A stretch of 33,971 nucleotides of DNA from contig JAAMPI010000510.1 of NCBI GenBank assembly GCA_013054445.1, forward strand, positions 1-33,971, read 5' to 3'. Position 1 is the stretch's first letter, and each line of letters begins with the position of its first letter. Under the pieces are notes generated by a model that saw nothing but the letters and a program-made list of their open reading frames with translations, did not search any database and was not told the DNA's origin. Shown in pieces: positions 11,413 through 22,937 of this stretch. The stretch comes from Cudoniella acicularis. Its lineage: Eukaryota; Ascomycota; Leotiomycetes; Helotiales; Helotiaceae. The position numbers were made by a program, and so were the translations under genes.

Positions 11413-11438
11413 TTCGTTCGTTCGTTCGTTCGTTCGTT
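11413..11438. repeat. TTCG microsatellite, about 6.5 units
   Basis: Uninterrupted tetranucleotide array of TTCG units. It lies between the promoter-like stretch and the DUF2237 pseudogene and is non-coding as far as I can see. Arrays of this type are usually length-polymorphic. Confidence 0.9.
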
Positions 11439-11439
11439 A

Positions 11440-11925
11440 CCCTTAGATGTTTGTTGCTCTATGACTGAACGGGCGAATGAAAGAAAGTAGGCGGACTCTG
11501 AAATTTAAAGTTGATATAACTTGTAAGGACTATCTATATTCCGTGCATTAATCTTATCTCTCACTCCTAAATGAAAGAAAAGGAAAAGGAACCGGGAGGA
11601 AAATCAAAGATAAGCACCAAGCTTCAACACCATATACTCTATTTTAGTCGGTTATTAGCCGGTGTATTTAATTTTGATTTTTACATCCATTCTCCCTCTC
11701 CTTTCTCACAATTATCAAAAACATTATCTATCTACCTATTCACTCGCCTCTCCCTTTTCTCTCCATGTCCCCCTCATCTCACCTCATTACCTTCAACCCA
11801 CAACCTCACCTCACCGCCCCTCCCTTTTAAAACTCACTCACCCCCTCCCAGTCATCTCCCCCTTCCCCGCTAACGCCGTCCCCTCCCTCGTCCCTACACT
11901 TCCCTGGTCCACCACCTGTACCGCA
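11440..11925. other. CT-rich intergenic sequence
   Basis: Plus-strand frames at 11571-11873 and 11662-12006 are open, but they are made of Ser/Pro/Leu/His from CT-rich DNA and show no domain. The second runs antisense into the DUF2237 pseudogene. I do not call a gene here. Confidence 0.5.
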
Positions 11926-12560
11926 TTATTCCTCCCCAGCCGAAATATCACCCACCTCCGGCTCCGCAGCATGTCTCCTCAACTCCTCTATGCCTACTAC
12001 ATCTAATGCTCTCTCATGCGTGGCGTGGAGATGGACTTTCGGGACTATGGATTGGCTCGCCGCATCTCCTGAGTCAGATTGCGAAGGGTTGTGGGGGGGA
12101 GACGAGGAGGTAGGGGTAGAATTGGCGTGCTCTAAGGCTTCTTTCCATCAAGAAGCGCAAAGACACCATTTACAGCCTGCTGTTAGGCCGATGCTGCGGA
12201 GGTTGTTGCCTCGGGAGGCAGTGAAGTCGAGGAAGGGGTCTGTGAGTGTTGCTATTTTTGTCATTACCTTGCGGTTTTTCCCCGGAAGTAACGGAGAAAG
12301 CAGAGTAAGATTAACAGGAAGAAATGGTGTGAGAAACATACCTGCTACAGAATGATTCCTGTATCTTCAGGACCGACGTCGCAGGAGCCATTACGGTAGA
12401 AACCAGTCATAGGCTCTTTGCTGAAGAGACCGAGAGGTTGCTTGAAGACTGTTTCCATTCCACCCACCATTCTATCAGTCTTCTCTTCACACCTCACTTT
12501 CATTTTAGAGAGAGGAAACTTACCATTAAGAGACTGGTGAGCCTTGCCAATATTCGACAT
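11926..12560 (-). pseudogene. DUF2237 (COG3651) family protein, disrupted
   Basis: DUF2237 proteins are small and conserved from bacteria to fungi; their function is not established. Exons read as 12560-12524, 12448-12342 and 12251-11926, with introns 12449-12523 (75 nt) and 12252-12341 (90 nt). Family motifs are clear: PMTGFYRNGSCDVGPEDTG, DFTASRGNNLRSIGL and GCKWCLCAS. There are two defects. Between 12358 and 12357 one base is missing: DTG is followed out of frame by codons for NHSVA, the expected continuation, while the literal frame ends in TAG at 12345-12347. In exon 3, TGA at 12148-12150 stands before WKEA, where an Arg codon (CGA) is expected. The frame beyond it stays open to TAA at 11926-11928 and keeps plausible family sequence (VPKVHLHATHERALDVV). 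A sequencing error could explain the first defect, but less easily the second. Confidence 0.8.
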
Positions 12561-15500
12561 TGCGAAAACGATTAAGATGTGAGATGTACAGAAGGAAGAA
12601 TTGAAAGAGTGTTTGTATTGAAAATTAGTGGAAATATGTTTTGTATTTCAAAGGAATTTAATTGAATTCAATTGAGAGGAACAAAATGAACGACTTTTGT
12701 GTGGCACTTGCGTTTGTCCGCACTAGCAGACGACAGGAAAGAACAATAGATGGTGACGTCTAGAACTTTCCCCATACTTCAGTGCTGTACTTAGTCGGAA
12801 GTGATCTGCAGGGTCCCACATTCCCTGACCGACGAGGCCACGATAACCTCCAGCATTATTACTCGTTCTGATTATGAAAAACCTCCCAAATTCCTGGGAC
12901 TACTTCTTCTGAATCAAACTCCACTCGGATTTTCGACAAAAAGGGGAAAGAGAGAGAAATACAGGGTAACGTGACCAACAACTTTAAAACCCCCAAGAAA
13001 CGTGACTTCAAGGGTCATCATCCTTCAGCCAGGGTTTTTCCTCGTCTGAAAATAGAAACCACACGATTACCACACAATACCAGATCTCGATTCTCGAGTC
13101 CGCATTGGATAGTGTGTGGTAGGTAGTGGTGGGTGGTGCTTCCAGGCACCGAATCAAATCAGCAGACCTCCTTCCTCTCACCTACATACCGGCAAGAAAT
13201 AATAAATAATATAAAATCCTGTTATACGAACGGAGTACCTACCGACGAACGAACGGCAGAAGCAAATAAAATACCCAGCGCGAAGACCCAGGAGCAGCTG
13301 AGCTTCTTCGTACGCTACTCCACACTACCGAACACAAGAACCTGTACGCGTGCAATAAATGGTGCAGTAACAGTACCTCCGTGACAGCAAATAGAAACCG
13401 CTCGTGCAGAGCAGGCGAGTCGGCACGGTACTGTGCTGCTGGAGATTTCAGGAACAAGCTCGTCAACCGCCGCCGGGTGATGAATGCGAAATCTAATGCT
13501 TGCGAATGCGCGTCGGATATCGTCCTCGCTGTTTTTAGCATGATTAATCAATCTACATATGCTGAGGTGTTCCATCGCAGGAGAACCTTAAGGTTAAATA
13601 TTTTTTTCTTGTTTATTAGAGTGTACGAGAACAAGACCTGTCCGTACCTTTGCAGTCGTAGTTGCAGATGCGGGATGAGAACAATCGATCCGGTGCATAG
13701 AGAAGCAAAAACTGCTGATTGATGGCTTCATGTAGGGCGGAGAAAAATAAAAGAAGCTCTGGAACAACAGCGGATCTCAGCTTAGGCGCCCGCGCCGCGC
13801 CAGCGGGCGGGCAGGCAGGTTCGCAGGGCAGGGTTCACCATGGACCCCACCTCCATCTTTCCTCCCACCTGACAAGCTGCACCAGCGATCGGAAACAGGA
13901 AGGAAGAGCATGCGAGGGCAGGGAATCGATGTGCGGGCCGAGGATGGCGACTTTTCTAAGTGGTGGCCATGGGTGGAGGTAGGTGGGTAAAAGAAAAGGT
14001 ACGGTACGATGCACCGGGGAATAAATCATGAAAGCCTGCTTTGAATTGGGGGGGCTTCTTTGGGGGAGTTAAATACCCGGGTGTGGTGCTGTTGAGCGTG
14101 GATTCTTGGCCTCCGCGTGCACCCTGAAGCGTGGTGGTTTTGATTGATGGCGGGGAAGAGAGACGTTGCCTGCTATGGGGGTTGTTGAAGGAGTGAGGAG
14201 GGGTCATCTGGGTCATCTGAGAGGAAGCTGTACCAAGACGGGATAACCACGAACTGTGAGACTTTTTAGAGATGGCTGGAATCACACACGAAGTACTAGA
14301 TCCTGGCCAGGTGGGGAATCACCTACACAGCTGAGCTGCAATAGAAATAGAGAATTATTTCCTTTTCGCGGCTCAAAATCTTAGAAAACTCACAATCTCC
14401 GTCATGGAATTATTGCACTCCTCTTTCCTGCGTCCGCGGCCGATTTTTAGAAGCTTTGCAACTGAAGTCAGGCGTTCTCTAGGAATCATGTGGTTGCACC
14501 AACAGGAGCCTCTCAAACTCGTCAATAATCAGCTTCATCTGAGATTTTACGCTCTGTGCTTGGCAACTCGAATAAAGCTGGGACGAAACGCCTTGTTTCA
14601 ACTCCACACGTACTGTGTACACAGTCAGCTCACGACAGCGACTCGGAAGAGCGAATCGCTTCTGAAGGATCGTAAAATTTCAGGAGTTGAAAGATGGCAC
14701 CCCTCTTGTTAGATATGTATTAATACGTTTGAGACGCCCATGCCTTTATTTGACCCCAAGTCAGGAAACGATGAACGAGTTAAAGTAAGTAAGTGGCGCA
14801 AATATTAATATCAGTGCAAGGTGCAAGTATGCGCCAGGAACGAAATCCGGAGCCCGGTAAGCCACATCGATAGAGTTGTCAGACGAACGGCCCGTCATGA
14901 CGCTCTTGGTATCAGAGGGTGTTATGAGATGCTTTAATTGGCCGAAGAAGATCGTTGATACCAACTTCCAAGAGATGATCACTGCTCACCTGCTCGTAAA
15001 AGCTTCTTCATGGTGCGGCGTTTTGGCTTGAGACTGAGACCTCCGACCTCAAATAGAGCGCGGCGGGGACTCATAACACATCATGGCCACCAAAGCAAAA
15101 GAAATTAAAGCCTCCATCTGAAAACCGTAAGGGTTTCCTTTGTCTGAAGTCCGAATTGTAGTCGATGCGAATTCGGACGTGAGCGTGGATGTACCGTCCG
15201 CCGGTGGGAGGTTCCTAGTCGGGACAAAATATTCTTCGGCCACATGCTTGTGACGCAGAAATCATCTTAGTCAGGACACGCGCAGTTCCGCGATGCATGA
15301 TGGGGAGGGGATGCCGACCGGTATTTCGTTGGTTGCAAAGCGTGGACGACTCTAAATCAGTGGGATGCTGCTGGCGAAATGGGCGGACGTTTAAAATTCA
15401 GGCGGAGAAATTACCCTTCTTTATTTAGAGAAATCAATTGTCCAAGCAAGCAGCACGAGCGTTGCTGAGCAGGGCAGGGGCTCATTTTATATATATTCAA

Positions 15501-16500
15501 AGCGCTCAAAGCGGTGCTACGGTTGTCTTCCAAGAACAGACGGTTCGGTGGATGCTTTGCAGAAACAGCTTCCCATGGCTTGGGGAAGACACGATCTCGG
15601 GCTCATGGCCGGCGGTGACTCCTTGAGGCGCATACTGAAGTCTGCAGATACGGCTTACCTTCTGGTCGTGATGGGGGGCTGCTGATGCTTCATTGCTGGG
15701 CGAAATGGCCCAAAAAAGCGCCATTGCAGCACGTCGGCGAAATAATTTTCTGGATGCTGCCCCTCGATTGGGACGTTCGCAGCCCCTCAGCTGCCGCTGA
15801 TAACGAGACGAGCAACGCCGTCCATTCTTCGGTCCTTCCTATGGGTGAGGTCGCATCAACCTGTATTAAAACATTTAGGGTGGCCTCAAAAGCCAGGATG
15901 GGATACCGTACCACTGCAGTGGTGTACCACGGTTCTTGGCCACACAGGGTGCTTACAAAGCCGTACACCAGAGTTCGGAAGGTCGCCGAGTGTTTGGTGA
16001 TACTTGAGCCGAGAGGTTGATGGGTTCATGCAGCGGAAGGCGGTTCTCTAGGCCCGTCGAAGAAACAACACTCCCGTTACAGATGTGAAATTCGGCCAGC
16101 GGAACTGCAGAGATTGGACCACGTAGAAAAGAAACATCAGACCGAGGGAGATTTAGATCTGCGCTGTACTGCACGCAGGCGTGCGATGCGGAAGTTTCGC
16201 CTTGACTGCATTTACTTGCCTGTTGCAGGGAGCAGCGGTGATACTTGCGAGGCACGGAAGCACCACTCGCACCTATATAAAGGCCTGGAGGAGCCGTTTC
16301 GAAACACCATTTCAAGATTACTAGACCGGCCTTGCGTGAGCCGATCATCTCTATTGTTGCTAGAGTCGAGATGCGTTCATCACAGAATTGAGTTGCGGTT
16401 TTGTGGTGTAGTATCGAGTGCCATCCCGGACCAGGACTCGACATGTCGTCGGTGCCGCAGCCCATTGGCAGAAGTGCCCTTTGAGCCTTAACTGGGAGGG
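12561..16500. other. Long region without a supportable gene
   Basis: About 3.9 kb. The first several hundred bases should contain the promoter of the DUF2237 gene. The rest has mixed composition, with GC-rich patches around 13780-13830. Open frames of 60-170 codons exist (for example 13381-13722 plus, 14404-14712 plus, 15953-16465 minus with 170 codons, and 16114-16491 plus overlapping it on the other strand). None has a recognisable domain, a convincing exon chain or a conserved-looking motif. The minus frames at 15049-15243 and 14761-14982 could be two exons of a small membrane protein, but I found no splice sites to join them. Confidence 0.45.
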
Positions 16501-18394
16501 ATCTAGGATTCTAGGAAGCCCCAAGCGGGTATCCGTTGCCTCTTAACCCACCTGGACGGGACCTTGAGCTCTTAGCCTGACTGGGCGCCGTGGAGGAATC
16601 GTTAGGCGCGATCAGCAGTCGCTGGTGTCCGTTGATGGAGAGCTGGGCGTGGGACGGAGTCACGAAGGCTCTGGCGGAAAAAGCAAGCAGCGAGCAGCGA
16701 GCGCGAGCAACAACGCCTGAACACAGACGGAGGAGAATCCGAGGCGGGGTGGCTGGACGAATGGGCCGGCGACGACAACGACGCGACGCCTTCACAACGA
16801 CTTTTCAGTCACCCCTCTCCCTCACCTCACCGGAATATATCTGGAGCCACGACAGGACCATGGTTGTAACCACCAGATCCCTTGCTTGTGCCTGATGAGA
16901 GCCAGGACTGCTGTTGCTGCACTGACCACGCCCCAGGCCAGGAGCCAACTTTGGACCCCGTCTGGATAATTGTGAAATCTGGGGATGGAGATGGAGATAC
17001 CTGCTCCGGACGGGCAAGTGCCTCTTTATACTTGAATTTCTGCCAGACTCAGACTGCCACCCCTTCCACCCTTCCACACTTCCACGCCTCCTGAGCCCTG
17101 TCCCCCTCCCCTCTTTTTCGCCCTCGCCTCTCGTGTCCCTCACCGGCTCGCCGAGCAGGATCTTGCTGTGCCTGGCCCCAACCCCGGATAAAGGATTCAT
17201 TCAGGTACAAAAATATAATGGCAGAGTACGGACGAACGTGTGAGAGTGAGCACTGAACACTGACTTTCCGGGCTATGTCGAAGGTTGCCACTCGCAAAAT
17301 ATCTTTGTAAGCACGGGAAACGTTACTTGCATCGGGCAGGGTGACTCGAGATAGGTACAGAATGAATAAGAGTTGCGGTGTCTGGCAGAGGGTGAATGAT
17401 GCAACTGCTATCCATTGTATGGGTGGGCCGGCGCTGAGGATGCTTCTGGACGTCATGTTTGTCATCTAGCAAGTACCTGAGGGAGGTGTGAGAGTGTCTG
17501 CTGTGTGCATATCAAAGCAGAAATCTAAAGCGCCCAGCACATTCCACTGCACTGCACTGCACGCTCTTCACTTGGATCACTTCCAGCTGCCTCTCCAGGC
17601 CCTAAAGTTGCATTTTGGATTTCTGTGCTAGAACCTAAGGGCATCGAACTGCTCATACTCCACCTCCGTACACCCTCTGCAAATCTCTCTGGGCTTCCTT
17701 TTGCAGTGCATCAGTACTGGTCCAGCGACGCCCGAAGGGGACCTGAGTCGTGAGTCCTGACAGCAGAGCAGCAGCAGCAGCAGCCTTGAACCCTTCGCAG
17801 ACAGCCCGTACAGCCCGCAGCGCCCGCCTTGTCCAAGGCCCTCCTTACCTATCCTTGTTCGTTGTTCCCACCCACGGACCTAAGCAAATCACAGCGCGTG
17901 TTGGGTGGATCCCTCCACCGCTGGAGAGAGCACTGAGCAGCTGGATGCGCCAGGGTCAAATCATAGCCCGTTGCTCTGTCCGGCCTGGCCTTACAAGTTA
18001 CTACTCGCTAACTTAGTCACATCGGCTGCTGGTGCTGGTGCTGGTGCTGGGCACGCTGGCGAAAGAGGAACTAGGAACGACGCCTCGCTCTCTCAAACAA
18101 AGATCCTCCCCTCATGCCGACTCAATTCTAATTCACCTTGCAAATTCGCCGCCGCTGACCTGTGGTCCTTTGTTGTACCAACTCCCAGAACATTAACAAA
18201 CCTTTATTCACCCACACGCTCGTTGCCTCGAACTCGCCCACCTGCACCTACTAAATGGACGTTGACCTCGCCTTCATGTCGAGATAGCACAGAGCGTCAC
18301 CCATCGTCGTGACTTGGTCCCGAGCGAGCAGAACCCCGAACCACCCACAACCCGCCCCTCAAACCCTCGATTTGCCTGTTTTCGACTATTCACG
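16501..18394. promoter_or_regulatory. Upstream region and leader of the ELL-like gene
   Basis: GC-richer sequence without a recognisable gene that precedes ELL. It contains a CAG-type run (about 17761-17785) and repeated GGTGCT (about 18029-18047). CT/CA-rich sequence near the start codon is typical of fungal leaders. The ends of the leader cannot be set from sequence alone. Confidence 0.45.
18255..18287 (+). promoter_or_regulatory. Short upstream ORF in the ELL leader
   Basis: ATG at 18255 opens ten codons (MDVDLAFMSR) and closes with TAG at 18285-18287, 107 bases before the ELL start. If the transcript starts upstream of it, the uORF could lower ELL translation. This is an inference from position only. 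Confidence 0.4.
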
Positions 18395-20601
18395 ATGCCT
18401 TCCCTCGTCATTCCAGAGTCCGGCGTGTCTCTGAGGAGCTCGCACGAGACTTCTGCGAAGCATGGTGCTGCACCTCCAGAAGTCCTTGGTCTCACCCTGA
18501 CGGACAATGTTATTGAAGAGATGATAAAATGCGTCCAAAATGGGAAACCAATTCAATTGTCCTTGGGAGAGCATTCCGTAAGCCTGCAATTCACTTTTGC
18601 CCACAATTGTCCGAACTTCCTATTGTCCGGGGTTTGGTCGTCAATTGTTTACCTTTCGACATCACTTGCTATTGACCTCAAATTGAATAGACGCAATTTT
18701 GCTAACTGCTCACCACCACAGAGTCTTTCTTATGGGACCAAGACCCAACATCTCTCCACATCTATCGATCCCTTTACCCACGAACTCTATCGAAGCACAA
18801 TTTCCGACTCGGACTCGGACTCAGAAGACATGGCTTTCTTGAACAGAGATCACAAGCGGGTACCGGTTGGTACACGGTTCGAGAGCATCTTCAGTCGGAA
18901 ATCGTTCAAACCAGGACCAAAGCCTCCAGCTGCGAGCAAGGCAAAGCCTGCGTCTTCAGTTCCCTCATCTTCGGCGGATAGTGCTTTGGAGCAGTTGCAG
19001 AGTTCCTTAGCTGCAGAGAGCTTGCGAAAGAAGGAAAATACGTGAGTAATTTCCTGGCAAGATGAAAACTATGTACTGACTTGCAATAGTACAAAACTCG
19101 TCCCCGGTCTCCCAGCACCAGCGCGCCGCGGCGGCGCTGGCTCGAAAATTCCTGGTAAAACAAAATTATTCCCACAAAACAACCGACTTGGCGGCGATAC
19201 TACGAGATCAATGCCTTCGAGTCCAGCTCTGTCCGGTGTTGGATCTCCCGCTCTCGGACCCACCTCTGTACCCCTCTCACAACAACATGCCGAACACGCA
19301 AAAACTGCACGGAAACCTATTATACATCTCTTGATTCTTGGCCCAACGAGCGAACGAGATCTGAGAGAGCAATTGCCTGAAATGGCCGAGACCGACTTTA
19401 TGCCTGCTTTGCAGAAAGTCGTGATCTCAACGAGACCACCGGCAAGTGGGAACTTCGCAAACCGTACTACAAGGAACTTGATGTTTGGTCGTACAACTAC
19501 TCATGTGACGAGGATCGCCAACGTGCCATTGATAATTCTGTCAAACAGTATGACAAGATGAGATTGGGCGTTTCTGAACCTGAGTGGGACAGGCTTTTAC
19601 CAAAATCGGAACGGGGTACGGGGAAATGCCTGAGCAAGCTCCAAGCTCAAATCGCACAAGGTCCGGTAGGGAGAACATCCAAAGGCAAGGGACAGAAGGA
19701 CGATGGATCTGGACGAGACACATCCCCTGGGGAGGAGGAAGATCTTGGGAATAAGAATTTGTCAAAGTTGAAAGGTGAAGCTATGTTAAGATCAACGTCC
19801 CAGCCACCCATAACGAAGACGAAGAAGGTCAGCGAGAAGGAGGCCCAGGCCAAACGATTACTATCCAAAAATCCAAGCAAAGCTGCAGCCAAACCCGCGG
19901 CGAAAGCAGCACCGGCCAAGAAAGAGAAGCCCGCGAAGGCAGGACCCAAGGTTTTATCTACGGAATTCGTCGAAGACTCGGATGATGAGGAGGATCTCCC
20001 AATTAGCAAACCACCTCCAAAACCAATCGCCGCAAAGAAGCGTGCCCGCGATATCGAGGAAGAGACTAGCGACTCTAGTGGTCCATTGAGCAAGAAGGTC
20101 AAGAAAGACCAACCCCCCCATCGCATATCCGACGCTAGCCAATCTTCACGTACCACAAATACCTCGGCACATTCCTCGTCTTCTACAAAGACGAAGGATA
20201 CTTCACCTCAAAAATCGTCCCCCCTTGCTTCTTCCCCTCCAACTAATGCTTCCGAGTTTGAAAACTCTTCTGGCAATCGTACTGTTTCATCCTCCTCCGC
20301 CTCACCTGCGCCGCATTTGAATGGCAAGGGCTCGCGATCACCCATTCAAAAGCGCCATCACAAATCCTCTTCGGTTACCTCGTCCGTCTCATCCAACGGC
20401 TCGACCCGATACCTTAAACCAGAAGTGGTCGACCTGGCACGAAAGTATCGAAGCTACTACCCGAAGTACGAGGCGCTGCATCGTGAGTTGGCAAACATGA
20501 CCTCTCGAAATAGCGAAAAAGAGGCGAAGTTGTTGGAGATGCACGAGCGACTGGCGATGATGAAGCGTGATATCAATGCCGGGATTGTTGAAATTTCATA
20601 A
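18395..20601 (+). CDS. ELL: ELL-like RNA polymerase II elongation factor, with one apparent frameshift
   Basis: ELL proteins raise the RNA polymerase II elongation rate; S. pombe has an Ell1-Eaf1 complex. Exons: 18395-18577, 18722-19041 and 19090-20601. Introns are 18578-18721 (144 nt, CTAAC branch, open in frame) and 19042-19089 (48 nt). The N-terminal third has EVLGLTLTDNVIEEMIKC and YGTKTQHLST. The middle holds the winged-helix-like ELL region (KPIIHLLILGPTSERDLREQ; then GKWELRKPYYKELDVW). A Ser/Lys/Ala-rich linker follows. The last 66 residues resemble the occludin/ELL domain (KYRSYYPKYEALHRELANM). The frame breaks at 19420-19422: GTC at 19418-19420 is in one frame, and the expected continuation (GAT at 19423 onward) is in another, so one base is missing. 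No GT-AG intron fits. Read literally, the product ends at about 324 residues; with the frame continuous it would be about 671. Either a sequence error or a recent knock-out. Confidence 0.8.
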
Positions 20602-21700
20602 AATGGTTAGGGAGAATTGTTAGTAGCTACTATCTGATCTCTTCGGATTGATCTACAAAACTTCGCGAACACATTGTTGTATATGGTTGGATTTGATATA
20701 CCTGCATTTTCTGCGGATTGGTGCATATGGTATTGGCGTTTTTATGTTTGTTTTTATGCATCATGGAAGAACTTCCCGGTCTAGTGACGGCGAATGGATA
20801 CCAAGGCGAATGAAACATGGGGTTTCGGATTATAAGGGGGCGCACCTTTAGGATTGTGGTGCAGGATGGATACGAATATTTTGCGTTGGGATGTTATACC
20901 TGATGCTTTGATGAATAAAAGTATCTTTGAGGAATTTAATCAAAGACAATGACTCTAAGTGCCTCTTTCAGTGCTGAATGTGATTTGTGAAGTTCCTCAG
21001 TATTTGGTTACTGCCTCTAGTGGAGCATACCTAATCTTTGCCCTCTTGAATCTTTACTGACTGACCTAGGTAGCACCTCTTTTACTGCTACCCAATACAT
21101 TCCTGGTACACTAGCAGCGAATCTAAGTCCATAATTCAAGGCACTTGCCTCTCTATTTCTTCCACGAAAATCTACCCCAACTGCAGTACACGTACATCCC
21201 TACTCTATAGAGTTCAGCGGCTCGAGAAAATATCAATGCCAATGTCACACGCTCACTCAGCTCCTGCTACCTCCTCGACCAAAACATAATGCGCGCAGTA
21301 TACAGTGGCGAACTCGCACAAAACACTGGAAAATTAGTAAACAGCCAGCCACTAATTATAGGTGAAAAGTGCTAGTGATTAGAAAGTCAACACAACATGA
21401 GAGGACAGGCTAGATTAGATAGGCTGGCTTTCTCATAATAATATGTGACAGTGGTAGAATTATAGAGATATTTAGAGTGTTGTAATGGAGTTAGTTGGGT
21501 ATGCTGCGTGCTTTTCCTATAAGCTAAATGGCTTAATGCACTTAGTTTTATTAATAAAAATATTATTAGTGTTAATAGAGAAGTGACTAGTTAGGAAATA
21601 ATAATGTTTATTTGATGCTAGGTGAGATAAAGTGGTAAGGGCTACCTAATATATATTCACTCACTTCTACTCAAACAGGTAGTAATTACAGGACTAAGTC
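20602..21700. other. Intergenic, ELL 3' side
   Basis: ELL 3' untranslated region (an AATAAA-like ATGAATAAAAG lies at about 20909), then AT-rich DNA without a gene. A perfect 7-bp stem (GGTAGCA/TGCTACC, 21069-21092) is present. An 8-bp inverted pair AGCCAGCC / GGCTGGCT at about 21343 and 21423 could be the remains of a small element. Otherwise I see nothing. Confidence 0.5.
21069..21092. repeat. Small perfect hairpin
   Basis: GGTAGCA (21069-21075) and TGCTACC (21086-21092) form a 7-bp stem with a 10-nt loop. It lies well past the ELL stop. Function unknown; it may be chance. Confidence 0.5.
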
Positions 21701-21776
21701 ACAAACTTGTGAAGTTATCTAGATATCCCCTTTTCTCAAGTCTCAAGTTCACTGGTTACGCCCTCCTCCTCTACCG

Positions 21777-21939
21777 AGTACCTTCTGGTTCCAGACAACC
21801 CTCTACCGAGCAGAGCGGTACTCATTGGTAAATATTGGTCGCTCTGCAAGAGGGAGCTACGAATCTTGAAATTAGATCACGTCCAATTTCTGATTCCAGA
21901 CGACCCTGCCCTCTGACAGTACTCATTGGTAAATATTGG
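21777..21939. repeat. Imperfect direct duplication, units about 101-105 bp apart
   Basis: The 21-mer at 21818-21838 (starting GTACTCATTGG) recurs identically at 21919-21939. Upstream of each lies TTCTGGTTCCAGA (21783-21795) or TTCTGATTCCAGA (21888-21900). A third, partial copy of AGTACCTTCTRGTTCCAGA is at 22693-22711 (18 of 19 identical to 21777-21795). On the minus strand both main copies can be read as PIFTNEY, so part of a reading frame was duplicated. Confidence 0.8.
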
Positions 21940-22640
21940 CCACTCGTCAGGGAAGCGGCAAGACTCGCCAAAGTAGCGAGCCTTTAGAAGCGAAAGGCAT
22001 TTTTTGTGCGTAGAGCACCGAGGGATTATAAAGAGCTTCGGCTCCATAATAGGCCTTTGATCTTGATACCCTTTTTGATGGGTGTTTCTCTTCGGAGCAG
22101 GATTAGCCAAGTCCAAGTCCAACTTGAATTAGACTTGGGCTTTGACTTGGGCTTGGAATTGCCGCCGACACTTGAGTCACTTTGTCGACGACTTTCTGGC
22201 CGAGTTTACATAATCTCCATCAGAATCATTGTCATCATATTCGTTAAACTCATCAGAAGAGTTAACATGTGTAGTTCGTGGCTTCCCGCTTTCTTGTCGA
22301 CGGGGTTCGTTTAGTGGTACCGGCCTAGGCTTGGGTGATGGCTTCAGGGCCCCCTATTGTCCCATAGCTGCGTGACCACCGGCCTATTCCTAGTTGCCTG
22401 TTGGCCAGTTCATTATCCTTGGAGAGCAGGTTGGATCTTGGAAGTTTTGCTTGCCGGAGGTTGAAAGAGGGGACGCCCCTCAGGACAAGTCGGGATTCCC
22501 AGCCTTTTTGGAAGCGACAGCAAGGGCTTGTGACATGACTTGCTTCATCGACATTTTGATTTGCTCCCTTCCATGGGCCCCTACTTCCTCTTCCTCATTA
22601 TCAGCCCCTTCTCCCGATCCTCTCCCTCGAAGATAACGTC
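21877..22640 (-). pseudogene. Degraded reading frame of unknown family, six in-frame stops
   Basis: One minus-strand frame runs through the whole stretch without a frame change but carries six internal stops: TGA 22480-22482, TAG 22390-22392, TAG 22384-22386, TAG 22354-22356, TGA 22177-22179 and TAA 22129-22131. It closes with TGA at 21877. Between the stops the sequence is protein-like: an acidic stretch (DNEEEEVGAHGREQ), KMSMKQVMSQALAVASKK, a basic Pro-rich part, an acidic DEFNEYDDNDSDGD, and a C-terminal part with PDEWPIFTNEYCQ. I do not recognise the family. Each of the six stops is one C-to-T change from Arg (CGA) or Gln (CAG/CAA), as expected from RIP or deamination. It could be a transposon-encoded or a lineage-specific gene. 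Confidence 0.55.
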
Positions 22641-22937
22641 GCAGCAAATATCCCCATGTAAATGCTTTGCTTTATGCTTTTCTTCTTCTGCAAGTACCTT
22701 CTAGTTCCAGAGGACTCTGGAGTTGGGAGTGTAGCGAAGGTTGAACCTTCATATCTGGCAAACCACAGAGAGGTAAACATTTTTCTTGACAGCAAGGTCA
22801 AGCAAGAAAAGCCAAGATCCTTGGTTTGGATCGATCCGGCTTGATAGACAATTCGAATTTGGGGGTTGTCAAAGTCGTCGCCGCCTCTTTGGGTCACACT
22901 GGGGTGCTCTATATCTGCTCAAGCATAGAGAAAGTTT

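Noticed and set aside
11571..12006. Plus-strand ORFs of 100-114 codons
   Set aside because: Ser/Pro/His-rich translations of CT-rich DNA, and the 3' end is antisense to the DUF2237 pseudogene.
15953..16465. 170-codon minus-strand ORF
   Set aside because: No domain, no splice context, and a competing 125-codon ORF (16114-16491) on the opposite strand; coding status cannot be supported.
19418..19423. Programmed -1 ribosomal frameshift in ELL
   Set aside because: No X-XXY-YYZ slippery heptamer and no evident downstream stem; a missing base is simpler.
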